A stretch of DNA of 64,000 nucleotides, from positions 216,722 through 280,721 of the forward strand of contig DYJI01000004.1 in the NCBI GenBank assembly GCA_020723185.1, read 5' to 3'. The notes under the pieces were generated by a model. It made no database searches. It saw only the letters and a program-made list of their open reading frames with translations, and was not told the DNA's origin. How positions within the stretch are numbered: position 1 is the stretch's first letter; each line of letters opens with the position of its first letter. Shown piece by piece: positions 9,506-17,485 of the stretch. The translations under genes and the position numbers were made by a program. The stretch is from Sideroxydans lithotrophicus. GTDB lineage: Bacteria; Pseudomonadota; Gammaproteobacteria; Burkholderiales; Gallionellaceae.

Positions 9506-10597
9506 ATGGATACATTGAAACGACTCACAACCGCTGTCGCACTATGCATGATGCTGGCATTCAGCCTCGGCAGCCATGCCGACGAGATCCAGGATGCCAA
9601 CAAGCTCTTCAAACAAGGACAGCTGACGCAAGCCCTGGACAAGGTCAACGGCTATCTGGCGAACAAGCCCAAGGATGCGCAGGCCCGCTTCCTCAAAGGA
9701 CTCATCGTCAACGAGCAGGGCGACGCCTTGGGTGCCATCGCCATCTTCACCGAATTGACCAACGACTATCCGGAATTGCCGGAGCCCTATAACAACCTCG
9801 CCGTGCTGTACGCCGGGCTGGGGCAGTATGAGAAAGCAAAAGTCGCACTGGAGATGGCGATCCGCACCCACCCGAGCTATGCCACCGCACACGAGAATCT
9901 GGGCGACATCTACGCCAAGATGGCCAGTCAGGCCTATGACCGCGCACTGCAACTGGACAAGAACAATGCAGGGACCAAGACCAAGCTCGCCCTGATCCGC
10001 GACCTGTTCGGCAAGGGCTCGCAAAACGCTGCGCCTGCCACCCCCGCACTGACGGCCACCGCCACAGCACAGCCGGCCGCTCCCGCGCAACCCGTTGTTG
10101 TTGTTGCGGCAGCCGCACCGGCCCAACCCAAAGCGGCACCAGTCGAACCAGTTGCGAAGCCGGCTGTCACGGCAGCACCGGTCGTGGCCGTGGCACCAGC
10201 CGTCAAGGCCGCACCTGCCCCTGCCGCCAAGCCTGTGACGCCCCCCGCACCTGATGTCCGCACCGAGGTCATGCAAGCGACGCGCGATTGGGCAGCGGCC
10301 TGGTCTGCCAAGAATGTGAAACGCTATCTTGCTTTTTATGCCCCGGAATTCAAGACACCCAATGGCGAGACTCGCAAGGCGTGGGAAGATCTTCGCCAGG
10401 ATCGCATCAGCAAGCCGAAATCGATCAAGGTCGTGATCGATAACGTCAAGGTCGAGATCATCGACGGCAGTCACGCCAGCATCAGCTTCCTCCAGACTTA
10501 CAACGCCAGCCACTTCAAGAGCGTGAACAACAAGACCCTGAGCTGGCTCAAGACATCTTCCGGCTGGCAGATCACCGAAGAGCGCAGCGACAACTGA
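9506..10597 (+). CDS. Exported TPR protein with C-terminal NTF2-like domain
   Basis: 363 residues. Signal peptide MDTLKRLTTAVALCMMLAFSLGSHA, cut near SHA/DE. Three to four TPR units follow (about 26-165), with consensus residues such as ALDKVNGYLANKPKDAQARF and PEPYNNLAVLYAGLGQYEKA. A low-complexity Ala/Pro/Val linker spans about 175-250. The last 105 residues (WAAAWSAKNVKRYLAFYAPE...) form an NTF2/SnoaL-like domain. A similar domain ends the next protein, whose gene starts 3 bases downstream. An upstream in-frame ATG at 9425 would precede the predicted promoter and is rejected. Inferred role: envelope protein working with the L,D-transpeptidase-like neighbour. Confidence 0.75.
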   Translation: MDTLKRLTTAVALCMMLAFSLGSHADEIQDANKLFKQGQLTQALDKVNGYLANKPKDAQARFLKGLIVNEQGDALGAIAIFTELTNDYPELPEPYNNLAVLYAGLGQYEKAKVALEMAIRTHPSYATAHENLGDIYAKMASQAYDRALQLDKNNAGTKTKLALIRDLFGKGSQNAAPATPALTATATAQPAAPAQPVVVVAAAAPAQPKAAPVEPVAKPAVTAAPVVAVAPAVKAAPAPAAKPVTPPAPDVRTEVMQATRDWAAAWSAKNVKRYLAFYAPEFKTPNGETRKAWEDLRQDRISKPKSIKVVIDNVKVEIIDGSHASISFLQTYNASHFKSVNNKTLSWLKTSSGWQITEERSDN

Positions 10598-10600
10598 TAG

Positions 10601-11767
10601 ATGAATACCCGGTTCAAACCCCTTCTGTTGCTACTGCCCTGCTTCGTGCTCACAGCCCAAGCGGAGCCCGACTCGCGCGACCTGGAGCAACAGTTGGCCA
10701 GAAGCTTGCAGGCCGTCGGTGAAAATCGTCTGGATGTCGCGCTGAACGAGGTCGATTCGCTGCTCAGGATCAACCCGAATTTCAAACTCGCCCAACTGGT
10801 GAAAGGCGACCTCCTGCTGGCTCGTTCCCGTTCCATCAGCGATTTCGGCGATGCGCCCAACGCCCCGCGCGACCTGGTCCAAGATCTGCGGGAAGAGGCA
10901 CAAGTGCGTCTGCACCGCGCGCAACAACAGCACCCTGTGGCCATACCGCGTTATCTCTGGAAGCTCAATCCCAAGCAGCGTCACGTGGTGGTGGTCGATA
11001 CCAGCAAATCCACGCTCTATCTTTATGAGAACGTGGCGGGAGAGCCGCGCTATGTGACCGACTTCTACATCAGCATGGGCAAAAAAGGGCCGGACAAAGT
11101 CGTCGAAGGCGACCAGAGGACTCCGCTCGGCGTCTATTTCGTGGACAGCTACATTCCCCGCCAGAAACTGGCCGACCTGTACGGCTCCGGTGCCTATCCG
11201 ATCAGTTACCCGAACGAATGGGACAAACGTCAGGGGCGCAACGGTCACGGCATCTGGCTGCATGGCACGCCCTCGGACACCTATAGCCGTCCGCCGCGGG
11301 CCAGCAACGGTTGTGTCGTGCTGTCGAATGCCGATCTGGACCGGCTGGGACGAGACATCCAGGTCGGTACCACGCCGGTCATCATCACCCACGGCATCGA
11401 TTGGCAGGGCGAGTCCGACGATAAGGAGCGCGCAGCCTTGATGCGCTCGATCGAACAGTGGCGCAGCGACTGGGAAAGCCGCGATACCGAGCGCTATCTG
11501 TCGCACTACGCAGATGATTTCAACGCCGGCATCACCACGCTCAGCGACTTCGCCGCGCATAAGCGGCTGGTCAACAGCGGCAAAGACTGGATCAAGGTGA
11601 AGATCGAGAATCTGAGCCTCTTCCCTTACCCGACCCAGCAGGATCTGGTCGTGGTGGATTTCGAGCAGCACTACGACAGCAACAACCTGAGCAATCGCAT
11701 GCACAAGCGCCAGTACTGGCAAAAGCGTGATGGTCGTTGGCAGATCGTCTATGAAGGAGCCGCGTAA
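10601..11767 (+). CDS. L,D-transpeptidase-family protein (DpaA/YafK-like)
   Basis: 388 residues with a signal peptide ([21 protein letters not shown]). A TPR-like helical segment (about 25-100) precedes a YkuD domain (about 125-265), then a C-terminal NTF2-like domain (about 280-388). The catalytic signature is IWLHGTP followed by [14 protein letters not shown], with the His and nucleophilic Cys in place. E. coli DpaA (LdtF/YafK), which releases Braun lipoprotein from peptidoglycan, also combines YkuD with an NTF2-like domain; whether this protein cross-links or cleaves cannot be told here. No clear ribosome-binding site is seen; translation may be coupled to the TPR gene. Confidence 0.85.
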   Translation: MNTRFKPLLLLLPCFVLTAQAEPDSRDLEQQLARSLQAVGENRLDVALNEVDSLLRINPNFKLAQLVKGDLLLARSRSISDFGDAPNAPRDLVQDLREEAQVRLHRAQQQHPVAIPRYLWKLNPKQRHVVVVDTSKSTLYLYENVAGEPRYVTDFYISMGKKGPDKVVEGDQRTPLGVYFVDSYIPRQKLADLYGSGAYPISYPNEWDKRQGRNGHGIWLHGTPSDTYSRPPRASNGCVVLSNADLDRLGRDIQVGTTPVIITHGIDWQGESDDKERAALMRSIEQWRSDWESRDTERYLSHYADDFNAGITTLSDFAAHKRLVNSGKDWIKVKIENLSLFPYPTQQDLVVVDFEQHYDSNNLSNRMHKRQYWQKRDGRWQIVYEGAA

Positions 11768-11769
11768 CA

Positions 11770-12351
11770 ATGAAATCGATTCGCTTCGTCCTCACATTAC
11801 TACTGGCAGGATTCTGCATCCTGCCCGCACAAGCCGCCTCACCAACCAAAGGAAAATTGAAAATGGTCAAACTCGAAACCAACCACGGCACCATCACCCT
11901 GCAACTGGACGCAGAAAAAGCGCCGATCACCACAAAGAACTTCCTTGATTATGTGAACGCCGGTTTCTACACCAACGTGATCTTCCATCGCGTCATCCCC
12001 AACTTCATGATCCAGGGCGGCGGCTTCGAACCCGGCATGAAGCAGAAGAAGACCAACGACCCGATCAAGAACGAAGCCGCCAACGGCCTGAAGAACGACA
12101 AATACACCATCGCCATGGCGCGCACCGGCGACCCGCATTCCGCCAGCGCCCAGTTCTTCATCAACGTGCGCGACAACGGCTTCCTCGACTATCCCGGCCA
12201 GGACGGCTGGGGCTATTGCGTGTTCGGAAAAGTGGTCGAAGGCATGGACGTCGTTGATGCCATCGCCAAGGTCAAGACCGGCAGCAGCGGTTTCCACCAG
12301 GACGTGCCGAAGGAAGACGTCGTCATCATCAAGGCGGAAGTCGTTCAATAA
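11770..12351 (+). CDS. Cyclophilin-type peptidyl-prolyl isomerase, exported
   Basis: 193 residues. It catalyses cis-trans isomerisation of Xaa-Pro bonds. Cyclophilin residues are clear: [14 protein letters not shown], and [10 protein letters not shown] for the active site. The first 22 residues ([22 protein letters not shown]) form a signal peptide, and the start is supported by AAGGAG before the ATG. From Met32 onward ([15 protein letters not shown]) the protein resembles cytoplasmic PpiB rather than PpiA. Met32 at 11863 has its own AAAGGA at 11848-11853, so a second cytoplasmic product is possible. It follows the L,D-transpeptidase gene by 2 bases. Confidence 0.9.
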   Translation: MKSIRFVLTLLLAGFCILPAQAASPTKGKLKMVKLETNHGTITLQLDAEKAPITTKNFLDYVNAGFYTNVIFHRVIPNFMIQGGGFEPGMKQKKTNDPIKNEAANGLKNDKYTIAMARTGDPHSASAQFFINVRDNGFLDYPGQDGWGYCVFGKVVEGMDVVDAIAKVKTGSSGFHQDVPKEDVVIIKAEVVQ

Positions 12352-12353
12352 GG

Positions 12354-12412
12354 TTTCAGGATACGGGATACAGTGAGACCATCGTGCCCCTCCTGAATCC
12401 CGTATCCTGAAA
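12354..12412 (+). repeat. 16-bp perfect inverted repeat ending at the lpxH start codon
   Basis: TTTCAGGATACGGGAT at 12354-12369 is exactly complementary to 12397-12412, with a 27-base loop. The right arm ends on the A of the lpxH ATG. There is no T-tract, so it is not a standard terminator. The lpxH gene lacks a recognisable ribosome-binding site, so the structure could affect its translation, or it may be a small mobile repeat remnant. Confidence 0.8.
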
Positions 12413-13137
12413 TGCCTCACACCCTCTTCATTTCCGACCTGCACCTGAGCGAGTCGCATCCGCACACTGCAGAGTTTTTCCTGCGGTTCGTTCAGGATGT
12501 CGCCCCCAAGGCCGAATCGCTATACATACTAGGCGACCTGTTTGAATACTGGGCCGGCGACGACGATCTGGACGCCCCCTTCCATCGCCAGATATGTGGA
12601 GCGCTCTCCAATCTTGCCGCAGGACGAACACATATCTTCATCATGCATGGCAACCGCGACTTCCTGATGGAAGAAACACTCGCCGCCGCCTGCAAAGCGC
12701 AACTGCTGCCCGATCCGACGCTCATAGACCTTTACGGACAACCCACCCTCCTGACCCACGGCGACATCCTGTGTACAGGAGATAGTGCTTACCAACAATT
12801 CCGATCTACAGTACGCAGTTCGGAATGGCGATCTCAATTCCTCTCGCAACCATTGAAGCAGCGTAAAGCGCAGATCGAACAACTGCGCACGCAAAGCGAA
12901 CGATCAAAGCGCGAGAAAGCCATGGACATCATGGACGCAAGCAACGAAGCTGTATACGCACTGCTACGCCACCACGGCTATCCGCGCCTCATACACGGCC
13001 ACACCCACCGTCCGGCGAAACACCTGCATCATTTGGATAATCACACCTGCGAACGCTGGGTGCTGGGGGATTGGGATACACAGGCCAATGCCTTGCTAGT
13101 TGATGACACCGCTGTTCAACAGCTGAAGTTCACCTAA
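12412..13137 (+). CDS. lpxH: UDP-2,3-diacylglucosamine diphosphatase
   Basis: 241 residues, the normal LpxH length. It hydrolyses UDP-2,3-diacylglucosamine to lipid X and UMP, the fourth step of lipid A synthesis, at the inner face of the inner membrane. Metallophosphoesterase motifs are in order: FISDLHLSE, LGDLFEYWAGDDD, MHGNRDFLM, LTHGDILCTGD and HGHTHRPAKH. The D-H, GD, GNHD-type (here GNRD) and GHTH ligands for two Mn ions are all present. It follows the cyclophilin gene after an inverted repeat and converges on the cyc2-like gene. Confidence 0.96.
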   Translation: MPHTLFISDLHLSESHPHTAEFFLRFVQDVAPKAESLYILGDLFEYWAGDDDLDAPFHRQICGALSNLAAGRTHIFIMHGNRDFLMEETLAAACKAQLLPDPTLIDLYGQPTLLTHGDILCTGDSAYQQFRSTVRSSEWRSQFLSQPLKQRKAQIEQLRTQSERSKREKAMDIMDASNEAVYALLRHHGYPRLIHGHTHRPAKHLHHLDNHTCERWVLGDWDTQANALLVDDTAVQQLKFT

Positions 13138-13204
13138 CCATCCCTCGCTAACCAGCCAGAGTCGCAGCACGCGGTCGATTTGAGGTATACACAATTCTTG
13201 GCAC

Positions 13205-13238
13205 AAAAAAACAGGGGAGACCGAAGTCTCCCCTGTTT
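13205..13238 (-). terminator. Strong rho-independent terminator of the cyc2-like gene
   Basis: Perfect 13-bp inverted arms (13209-13221 and 13226-13238) close a TTCG tetraloop on the minus strand and run into seven T residues. It lies 60 bases after the cyc2-like stop. The stem also lies 71 bases after the lpxH stop and could act bidirectionally. Confidence 0.92.
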
Positions 13239-13298
13239 CATTGGTGCTTGTGCCTGGTTTGGATCCCGGCGAACCGGAATCCTTACGTCAGCTCAAAC

Positions 13299-14537
13299 TT
13301 ACCAAGCGGTTTCCAGCAGGAACGATGTCTGACGCGTGCCGTTGGCTTGCGCAGTATCGTACTTGGTGCCGCTGTAGGTGCTGTGAGTGATCTGCAAAGC
13401 CAGATTCTGGAGGATGTCGTAAGTTGCAGCCAGAGTCAGAGCATTGTCTGTTTTACCAGAAGCCTTACCGTTACGGTAGGCCGCGCCCAGATGCAGGGTG
13501 TGCGGGATCACGGTCACGTCTGCGCCAACTGTGAATGCCTTCTTGTCTTCAGTTGTGCTGGCGTTGTATGCGTTAGTTTTGGTAGCAGTAGACTTAGGTG
13601 TGTTGGCATAAGTAGCATAGAAACCTGCTTCCATGTCAGCCAATTGACCATGAGCCTGTGCGCTCAAGCCAGTTGCCTTGTACTCATTACCATCAACGAA
13701 GGTACCAACTGTCGCATCGGCAGTCTTGGTAGTTCCCGAGATGAATTCAGCAGTGATCACAGTATCCCAACCTGCGATGTTCGGCGTAGCGCCCACGTGC
13801 AGCATGTTCAGCGACAGAGCTGCGTCAGTCATCGGGAAATTCGGTGTCCAACGAGTCAGAGATACGTAACCCATGTCAGCCTTGCCCAGGAAGGTCAGAC
13901 CGGAAGCTGCACCAGTTGCCACACCAACGTAACGGTGAGCAGAGATATCAGCGTGGTGTTCGTTCCAACGCACGGCGCGGTTCAGACCTGTGCTGGACTC
14001 GGTGTAGCCATAGAACGGACCCAGAGCGTCAGTCAGGAACGGGATCACGGACAGCTTCATGCCACCCATATCCGTAACCATCGGAATACGGAAACCAACG
14101 AGGTCATCCATGCTGTGCTCGATCATGGTACCGACCTTCAGGTGCTCAGACTCACCCAGACGACCGCCGAAGAACAGACCGAACTCGTCCGGAACCATCC
14201 ACTTGCCGTCGTTGGTTGTGATCAGGTCGCCTGCAGCGTTGTTATACACCTTGGTTGCGCCACCGGTCATGCGATATTGCGCCTTCAGCAGGATACCTGC
14301 GTTCAGCGTAGCGGGGATGGACAGGTGATCGCCTTCGATCTTCTCTTGTGCGCCCATCATGGTGAAGCCGTCAGCCTTGAAGGCGCGACCGAAACCACTC
14401 AGAACGGGGAAGTGTTGTGCGTGGCAAGCAGAGCAGGCCATGCCGGTTTGACGTGCGAATGCCGGAACGGCAGCTGCTTCCGGTGCGAAGGCTGCAGCAG
14501 CCAGAACGCCAGCCAGAGAGAGAGCGACTTTCTTCAT
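13299..14537 (-). CDS. cyc2: Cyc2-like fused monoheme cytochrome c-outer-membrane porin (candidate Fe(II) oxidase)
   Basis: 412 residues. Signal peptide about 1-23 (ending EAAA), then AVPAFARQTGMACSACHAQH with a single CxxCH haem site at the mature N-terminus, followed by FPVLSGFGRAFKADGFTMMG. This short cytochrome segment is characteristic of Cyc2. The rest is rich in alternating aromatic/Gly beta-strand patterns and ends in an aromatic residue (ETAW), as outer-membrane barrels do; a 16-stranded porin is known for the family. Cyc2 takes electrons from Fe(II) at the cell surface. GAGGAG precedes the ATG, a promoter and palindrome lie upstream, and a strong terminator follows. Related cytochrome-porins of unknown substrate exist, so iron oxidation is inferred, not shown. 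Confidence 0.8.
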   Translation of the reverse strand: MKKVALSLAGVLAAAAFAPEAAAVPAFARQTGMACSACHAQHFPVLSGFGRAFKADGFTMMGAQEKIEGDHLSIPATLNAGILLKAQYRMTGGATKVYNNAAGDLITTNDGKWMVPDEFGLFFGGRLGESEHLKVGTMIEHSMDDLVGFRIPMVTDMGGMKLSVIPFLTDALGPFYGYTESSTGLNRAVRWNEHHADISAHRYVGVATGAASGLTFLGKADMGYVSLTRWTPNFPMTDAALSLNMLHVGATPNIAGWDTVITAEFISGTTKTADATVGTFVDGNEYKATGLSAQAHGQLADMEAGFYATYANTPKSTATKTNAYNASTTEDKKAFTVGADVTVIPHTLHLGAAYRNGKASGKTDNALTLAATYDILQNLALQITHSTYSGTKYDTAQANGTRQTSFLLETAW

Positions 14538-14612
14538 TGATATTTCTCCTCGTTGATTTGGAAATTACCCTTTTGATGGCCGGGGGCTTCTACCCCGCAA
14601 CCATGGGGACGC

Positions 14613-14642
14613 ACAATAAAGAAAACGTGAAGGGAGTGTCAA
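14613..14642 (-). promoter_or_regulatory. Predicted sigma-70 promoter of the cyc2-like gene
   Basis: On the minus strand a consensus -35 TTGACA (14642-14637) is followed after 18 bases by TATTGT (14618-14613); TTTATT with a 16-base spacer is the alternative -10. Predicted transcription start is near 14606, giving a leader of about 70 bases with a small GGGG/CCCC hairpin. Confidence 0.65.
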
Positions 14643-14656
14643 AGCTTTGTTGCGTC

Positions 14657-14676
14657 GTGTTGCAATATTGCAACAC
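14657..14676. promoter_or_regulatory. 20-bp perfect palindrome, candidate operator of the cyc2-like gene
   Basis: GTGTTGCAAT at 14657-14666 is followed directly by its exact reverse complement. It lies between the kinase stop and the -35 box and is centred about 60 bases upstream of the predicted start of transcription. It has no loop or T-tract, so it is not a terminator. The binding protein is unknown. Confidence 0.65.
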
Positions 14677-14690
14677 CCCGTTGTATGCCC

Positions 14691-16373
14691 TTACGTATCG
14701 GGCGAAAGCTCAAAGGTCACTTGGCCCGCCATATTCTCTCGCAGCTGCATTTTGTACCGGTTCTGCCTGGCCCATCTTGATGCTTGATACAAGCCGACGC
14801 CCAATCCATCCTCCGAGGACACCACCGTCCGCAACAGCTTTTGCGCATATCCCGCCGGTATCGCACTGCCGTCGTCGCTCACCCGCAACGAGCGCGACCC
14901 GACATCCAGACTGACGCAGACATGCAAGCCCGGCTCGCGCAGACGCTTGTTCAGGGCGTTCTCGATCAGGTTGTCCGCCACGCAGTCGAACATGGCGGCA
15001 GGTATCATCCCCACCGTCCTCACGCTTGCCCCCTCCAACTTCCACTCGATGCCGCGGTGTGCATTGCGCCGACATAACTCTTCCCACCAAGCCAGCAGCT
15101 CGACTTCCCGAGACTCTGCCTCCGGGGCTGGTGCCTTGAGCTTCCCCAGCAAGGTTTCGATGCGCTGCGACAGCACTGGCAATTGCTGCTGCAGGATGGG
15201 TTGCGCCTTTGTTGGCTCGCTCTGCGCGATGGATGCCAGTGCGAACAACGATTGCAGCATATTCTTTAGGTCATGCGTCAGTCGCGCACCCGTCTCATAG
15301 ATGGCCTGCTGGCGTGTCATTTCGCGCAGCCGCTGTTCGCGCCGCTTGGCTTGGTAGAAATATCCCAGCACCTGCACCAATAGCCGCATATGCAATAGCA
15401 CGGTCGGCGCGACAGCCTGCCTGGTGAACAGGGTGATCGCCAGGTCTTCATCGGCCAACTCGACCCGGTGCGGACTGGCATTGCCAAGCGTCCCGTGTCC
15501 TTCGGCCGATACCCAGGACATGCCGGTGACCCAGGGCATCTCGATCATGTGCTCGGTCGCACTCTCCAGGAATTCGCCCGGGCCGAGATCACGCTGCGCA
15601 TCTGCGGCCAATTGCTTTAGCCACACTTCCAATGGCGTGCCAATGGAAAGCACATAGCGAGAAAAACTGCTCTGCAGCCCGAACGGACCGAACTCGGTAT
15701 GCCAAAGCGCACCGAGGACGAATAAAGCGACCGCGATCAGGAACAAGGTACGCAGCAACGCATCCAGATACCCGACCTGATTCAAGGTCATGAACGCCAG
15801 CGTGCCCAGCACCAGCACCGTCAGCAAAGTGAACAAGAGCAGTACATAGAAGAAATCGATGGCCTGCACCGCATCCGGCTTCTCGCGCTCGACCGGGATG
15901 ACCGCCATCACTGCCAGCATCAAGGGCAACGCCACATTCATCAGATTGCGCGTCACCTCATCGAAGGCGGGCAAGGTGAACAAGTGAGGCGCGATATGCA
16001 ACAGCAGCAAAGCCAGCAGATAAGCCATGACCAGCAGATGATAGATACGCTGCCAGCGCGCATAGAAAGAGAAGGCGCGCGCGCCCACCAAAGCAAACAA
16101 CCCGCCGACCCAGAAAGCCAATATCCACCAGTTCAGCCATGCCAGCGCAGCCAGACTCACACCGAGGATGAACAGCGAGTTACCCCAACTCAAGCGTGTC
16201 TCACTGCGCCACAATGGCTGCCAGACGAGGAACAAGCCCAGGTGCGCCAGCAACAGCGGGCGCGCCAGCATATGGTCTATGCCCAGCCAAAAGGTGGCGT
16301 GCAGCGATACCAGCATGAGCAGCGATAGCCAACGGCTGGAGCGCACCCATTGCGCAGGATTCAATGTCGTCAT
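14691..16373 (-). CDS. Membrane sensor histidine kinase with HDLKN box (PrsK-like)
   Basis: 560 residues. The N-terminal 245 or so residues hold about eight or nine membrane segments, such as LLLAHLGLFLVW and FFYVLLLFTLLTVLVLG. A GAF-like soluble region (about 250-360) follows, then a dimerisation/phospho-acceptor helix with LTHDLKNMLQSL, and an ATPase domain with VADNLIENALNKR (N box), VSDDGSAIP (G1) and EDGLGVGLY (G2). The HDLKN acceptor box and many-span N-terminus resemble PrsK of PEP-CTERM/EPS systems. No response regulator is adjacent. It lies upstream of the cyc2-like gene in the same direction and divergent from the sigma-54 pilin gene, so either could be a target; this is inference. 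Confidence 0.82.
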   Translation of the reverse strand: MTTLNPAQWVRSSRWLSLLMLVSLHATFWLGIDHMLARPLLLAHLGLFLVWQPLWRSETRLSWGNSLFILGVSLAALAWLNWWILAFWVGGLFALVGARAFSFYARWQRIYHLLVMAYLLALLLLHIAPHLFTLPAFDEVTRNLMNVALPLMLAVMAVIPVEREKPDAVQAIDFFYVLLLFTLLTVLVLGTLAFMTLNQVGYLDALLRTLFLIAVALFVLGALWHTEFGPFGLQSSFSRYVLSIGTPLEVWLKQLAADAQRDLGPGEFLESATEHMIEMPWVTGMSWVSAEGHGTLGNASPHRVELADEDLAITLFTRQAVAPTVLLHMRLLVQVLGYFYQAKRREQRLREMTRQQAIYETGARLTHDLKNMLQSLFALASIAQSEPTKAQPILQQQLPVLSQRIETLLGKLKAPAPEAESREVELLAWWEELCRRNAHRGIEWKLEGASVRTVGMIPAAMFDCVADNLIENALNKRLREPGLHVCVSLDVGSRSLRVSDDGSAIPAGYAQKLLRTVVSSEDGLGVGLYQASRWARQNRYKMQLRENMAGQVTFELSPDT

Positions 16374-16454
16374 CTCGTCACCATGGCGTCGATTGCTCGA
16401 CAGAATTTATCAACACCAGCTCCATCGTTCACTCAATGAGCAGAATATATTTGC

Positions 16455-16467
16455 CAATTGATTGATT
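16455..16467 (-). promoter_or_regulatory. Candidate IHF site upstream of the sigma-54 pilin promoter
   Basis: The minus strand reads AATCAATCAATTG, matching all positions of the IHF consensus WATCAANNNNTTR, inside an AT-rich stretch. It is about 65-80 bases upstream of the predicted start, where IHF often bends DNA for sigma-54 activators. Confidence 0.45.
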
Positions 16468-16507
16468 TTTATTTATAAAGCACACCGGATCGCGAATCAC
16501 CCAGCAC

Positions 16508-16523
16508 TGGCATGCAATTTGCA
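16508..16523 (+). promoter_or_regulatory. Sigma-54 (-24/-12) promoter of the first tandem pseudopilin
   Basis: TGGCATGCAATTTGCA matches the consensus TGGCAYRNNNNTTGCW at every specified base, with exactly 10 bases between the GG and GC elements. It lies about 100 bases before the ATG at 16623. RpoN is encoded in this window at 23627. Confidence 0.8.
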
Positions 16524-16622
16524 AGATGCAGTCATGCAGGCGGTAGCGATTGCTACCAGGGTTCGGATACGCAGCAGTCTAGCGCATCCAGAAACCGACT
16601 ATCACCCACTGGAGGAAACACA

Positions 16623-17261
16623 ATGAAGCAAAAGCAATCCGGCTTTACTCTAATCGAAATCGCCATCGTGCTGGTGATCATCGGCCTGTTGCTCGGCGGC
16701 GTGCTGAAAGGTCAAGAGCTGATCAATAGCGCCAAGGTGAAGAATCTGGCGACGGACTTCAAAAACGTTCCCATTTACATATATGCCTATCAGGATAAAT
16801 ACCGTGCCCTTCCTGGCGACGACAAAGCAGCGGACACCCACTTGGCAGTTTCCGGCGTTACCGTGACCATCACAAACGGAGACGGCAATGGTGTCATTGG
16901 CGGCGCATGGGATGCCTCATCCGGCGAGTCGTTCCAGTTCTGGCAACATATCCGCTTGGCAGGGATCGCACCGGGCACCACCACCACCACTGATAACGCC
17001 TACATTCCTACCAACACCATCGGCGGCACTATCGGCATCACCAATAGCACATCAAACAACCCGATAACTGGCCTACGCGGAAGTTATATCGTTTGTTCCG
17101 CAAGTGTTCCAGGGAAATTCGCAAAGCAACTAGATATCGCTATGGACGATGGAAATACGGCTGCCGGCTCAATGATGGCTGCGGTCAGCGGAACAGCTGC
17201 AGCAACTGCGACAGCAAGCATAGGCGATGACTCCCCATACAATGTATGCATGGGATTCTAA
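16623..17261 (+). CDS. Type IV pilin-like protein (ALPGDD type)
   Basis: 212 residues. Short leader MKQKQSG followed by FTLIEIAIVLVIIGLLLGG, an excellent class III prepilin signal with Glu5. A conserved YQDKYRALPGDD motif follows the helix at about residues 58-69. The C-terminal half is Thr/Gly/Ala-rich, with Cys in YIVCSASVPGKF and near the C-terminus (YNVCMGF) that could form the pilin disulfide loop. GGAGG at 16611 sets the start at 16623; the in-frame ATG at 16512 lies inside the sigma-54 promoter. The gene is monocistronic, bounded by a strong terminator. A sigma-54 promoter is typical for major pilins controlled by PilS/PilR. Confidence 0.88.
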   Translation: MKQKQSGFTLIEIAIVLVIIGLLLGGVLKGQELINSAKVKNLATDFKNVPIYIYAYQDKYRALPGDDKAADTHLAVSGVTVTITNGDGNGVIGGAWDASSGESFQFWQHIRLAGIAPGTTTTTDNAYIPTNTIGGTIGITNSTSNNPITGLRGSYIVCSASVPGKFAKQLDIAMDDGNTAAGSMMAAVSGTAAATATASIGDDSPYNVCMGF

Positions 17262-17287
17262 TCGCCTCACACCTATAGAAGTCGCGC

Positions 17288-17319
17288 AAAAAAGCCCGCC
17301 CTAATCGGCGGGCTTTTTT
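17288..17319 (+). terminator. Rho-independent terminator between the tandem pseudopilins
   Basis: GCCCGCC (17294-17300) and GGCGGGC (17307-17313) close a 6-base loop and are followed by six T residues; six A residues precede the stem, so it may work in both directions. Confidence 0.93.
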
Positions 17320-17429
17320 ACGCCCCTTCCTTGGCCATTTTTCGTCGCCCATCGTCGACATCGCGTCGCCTCTAACACAACAACTGAAGCACTTGCTGCT
17401 TCAGTCCTGCAACCGCACGCCCCTATTGC

Positions 17430-17445
17430 TGGCATGGTTGCTGCT
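17430..17445 (+). promoter_or_regulatory. Sigma-54-type promoter of the second tandem pseudopilin
   Basis: TGGCATGGTTGCTGCT keeps GG and GC with 10 bases between them and differs from the sigma-54 consensus at one base (C for the first T of TTGC). It lies 40 bases upstream of the ATG at 17486. Confidence 0.6.
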
Positions 17446-17485
17446 AAAGAGTTCATGTCATTCATCACCGAGGTGCATCAGAGTC

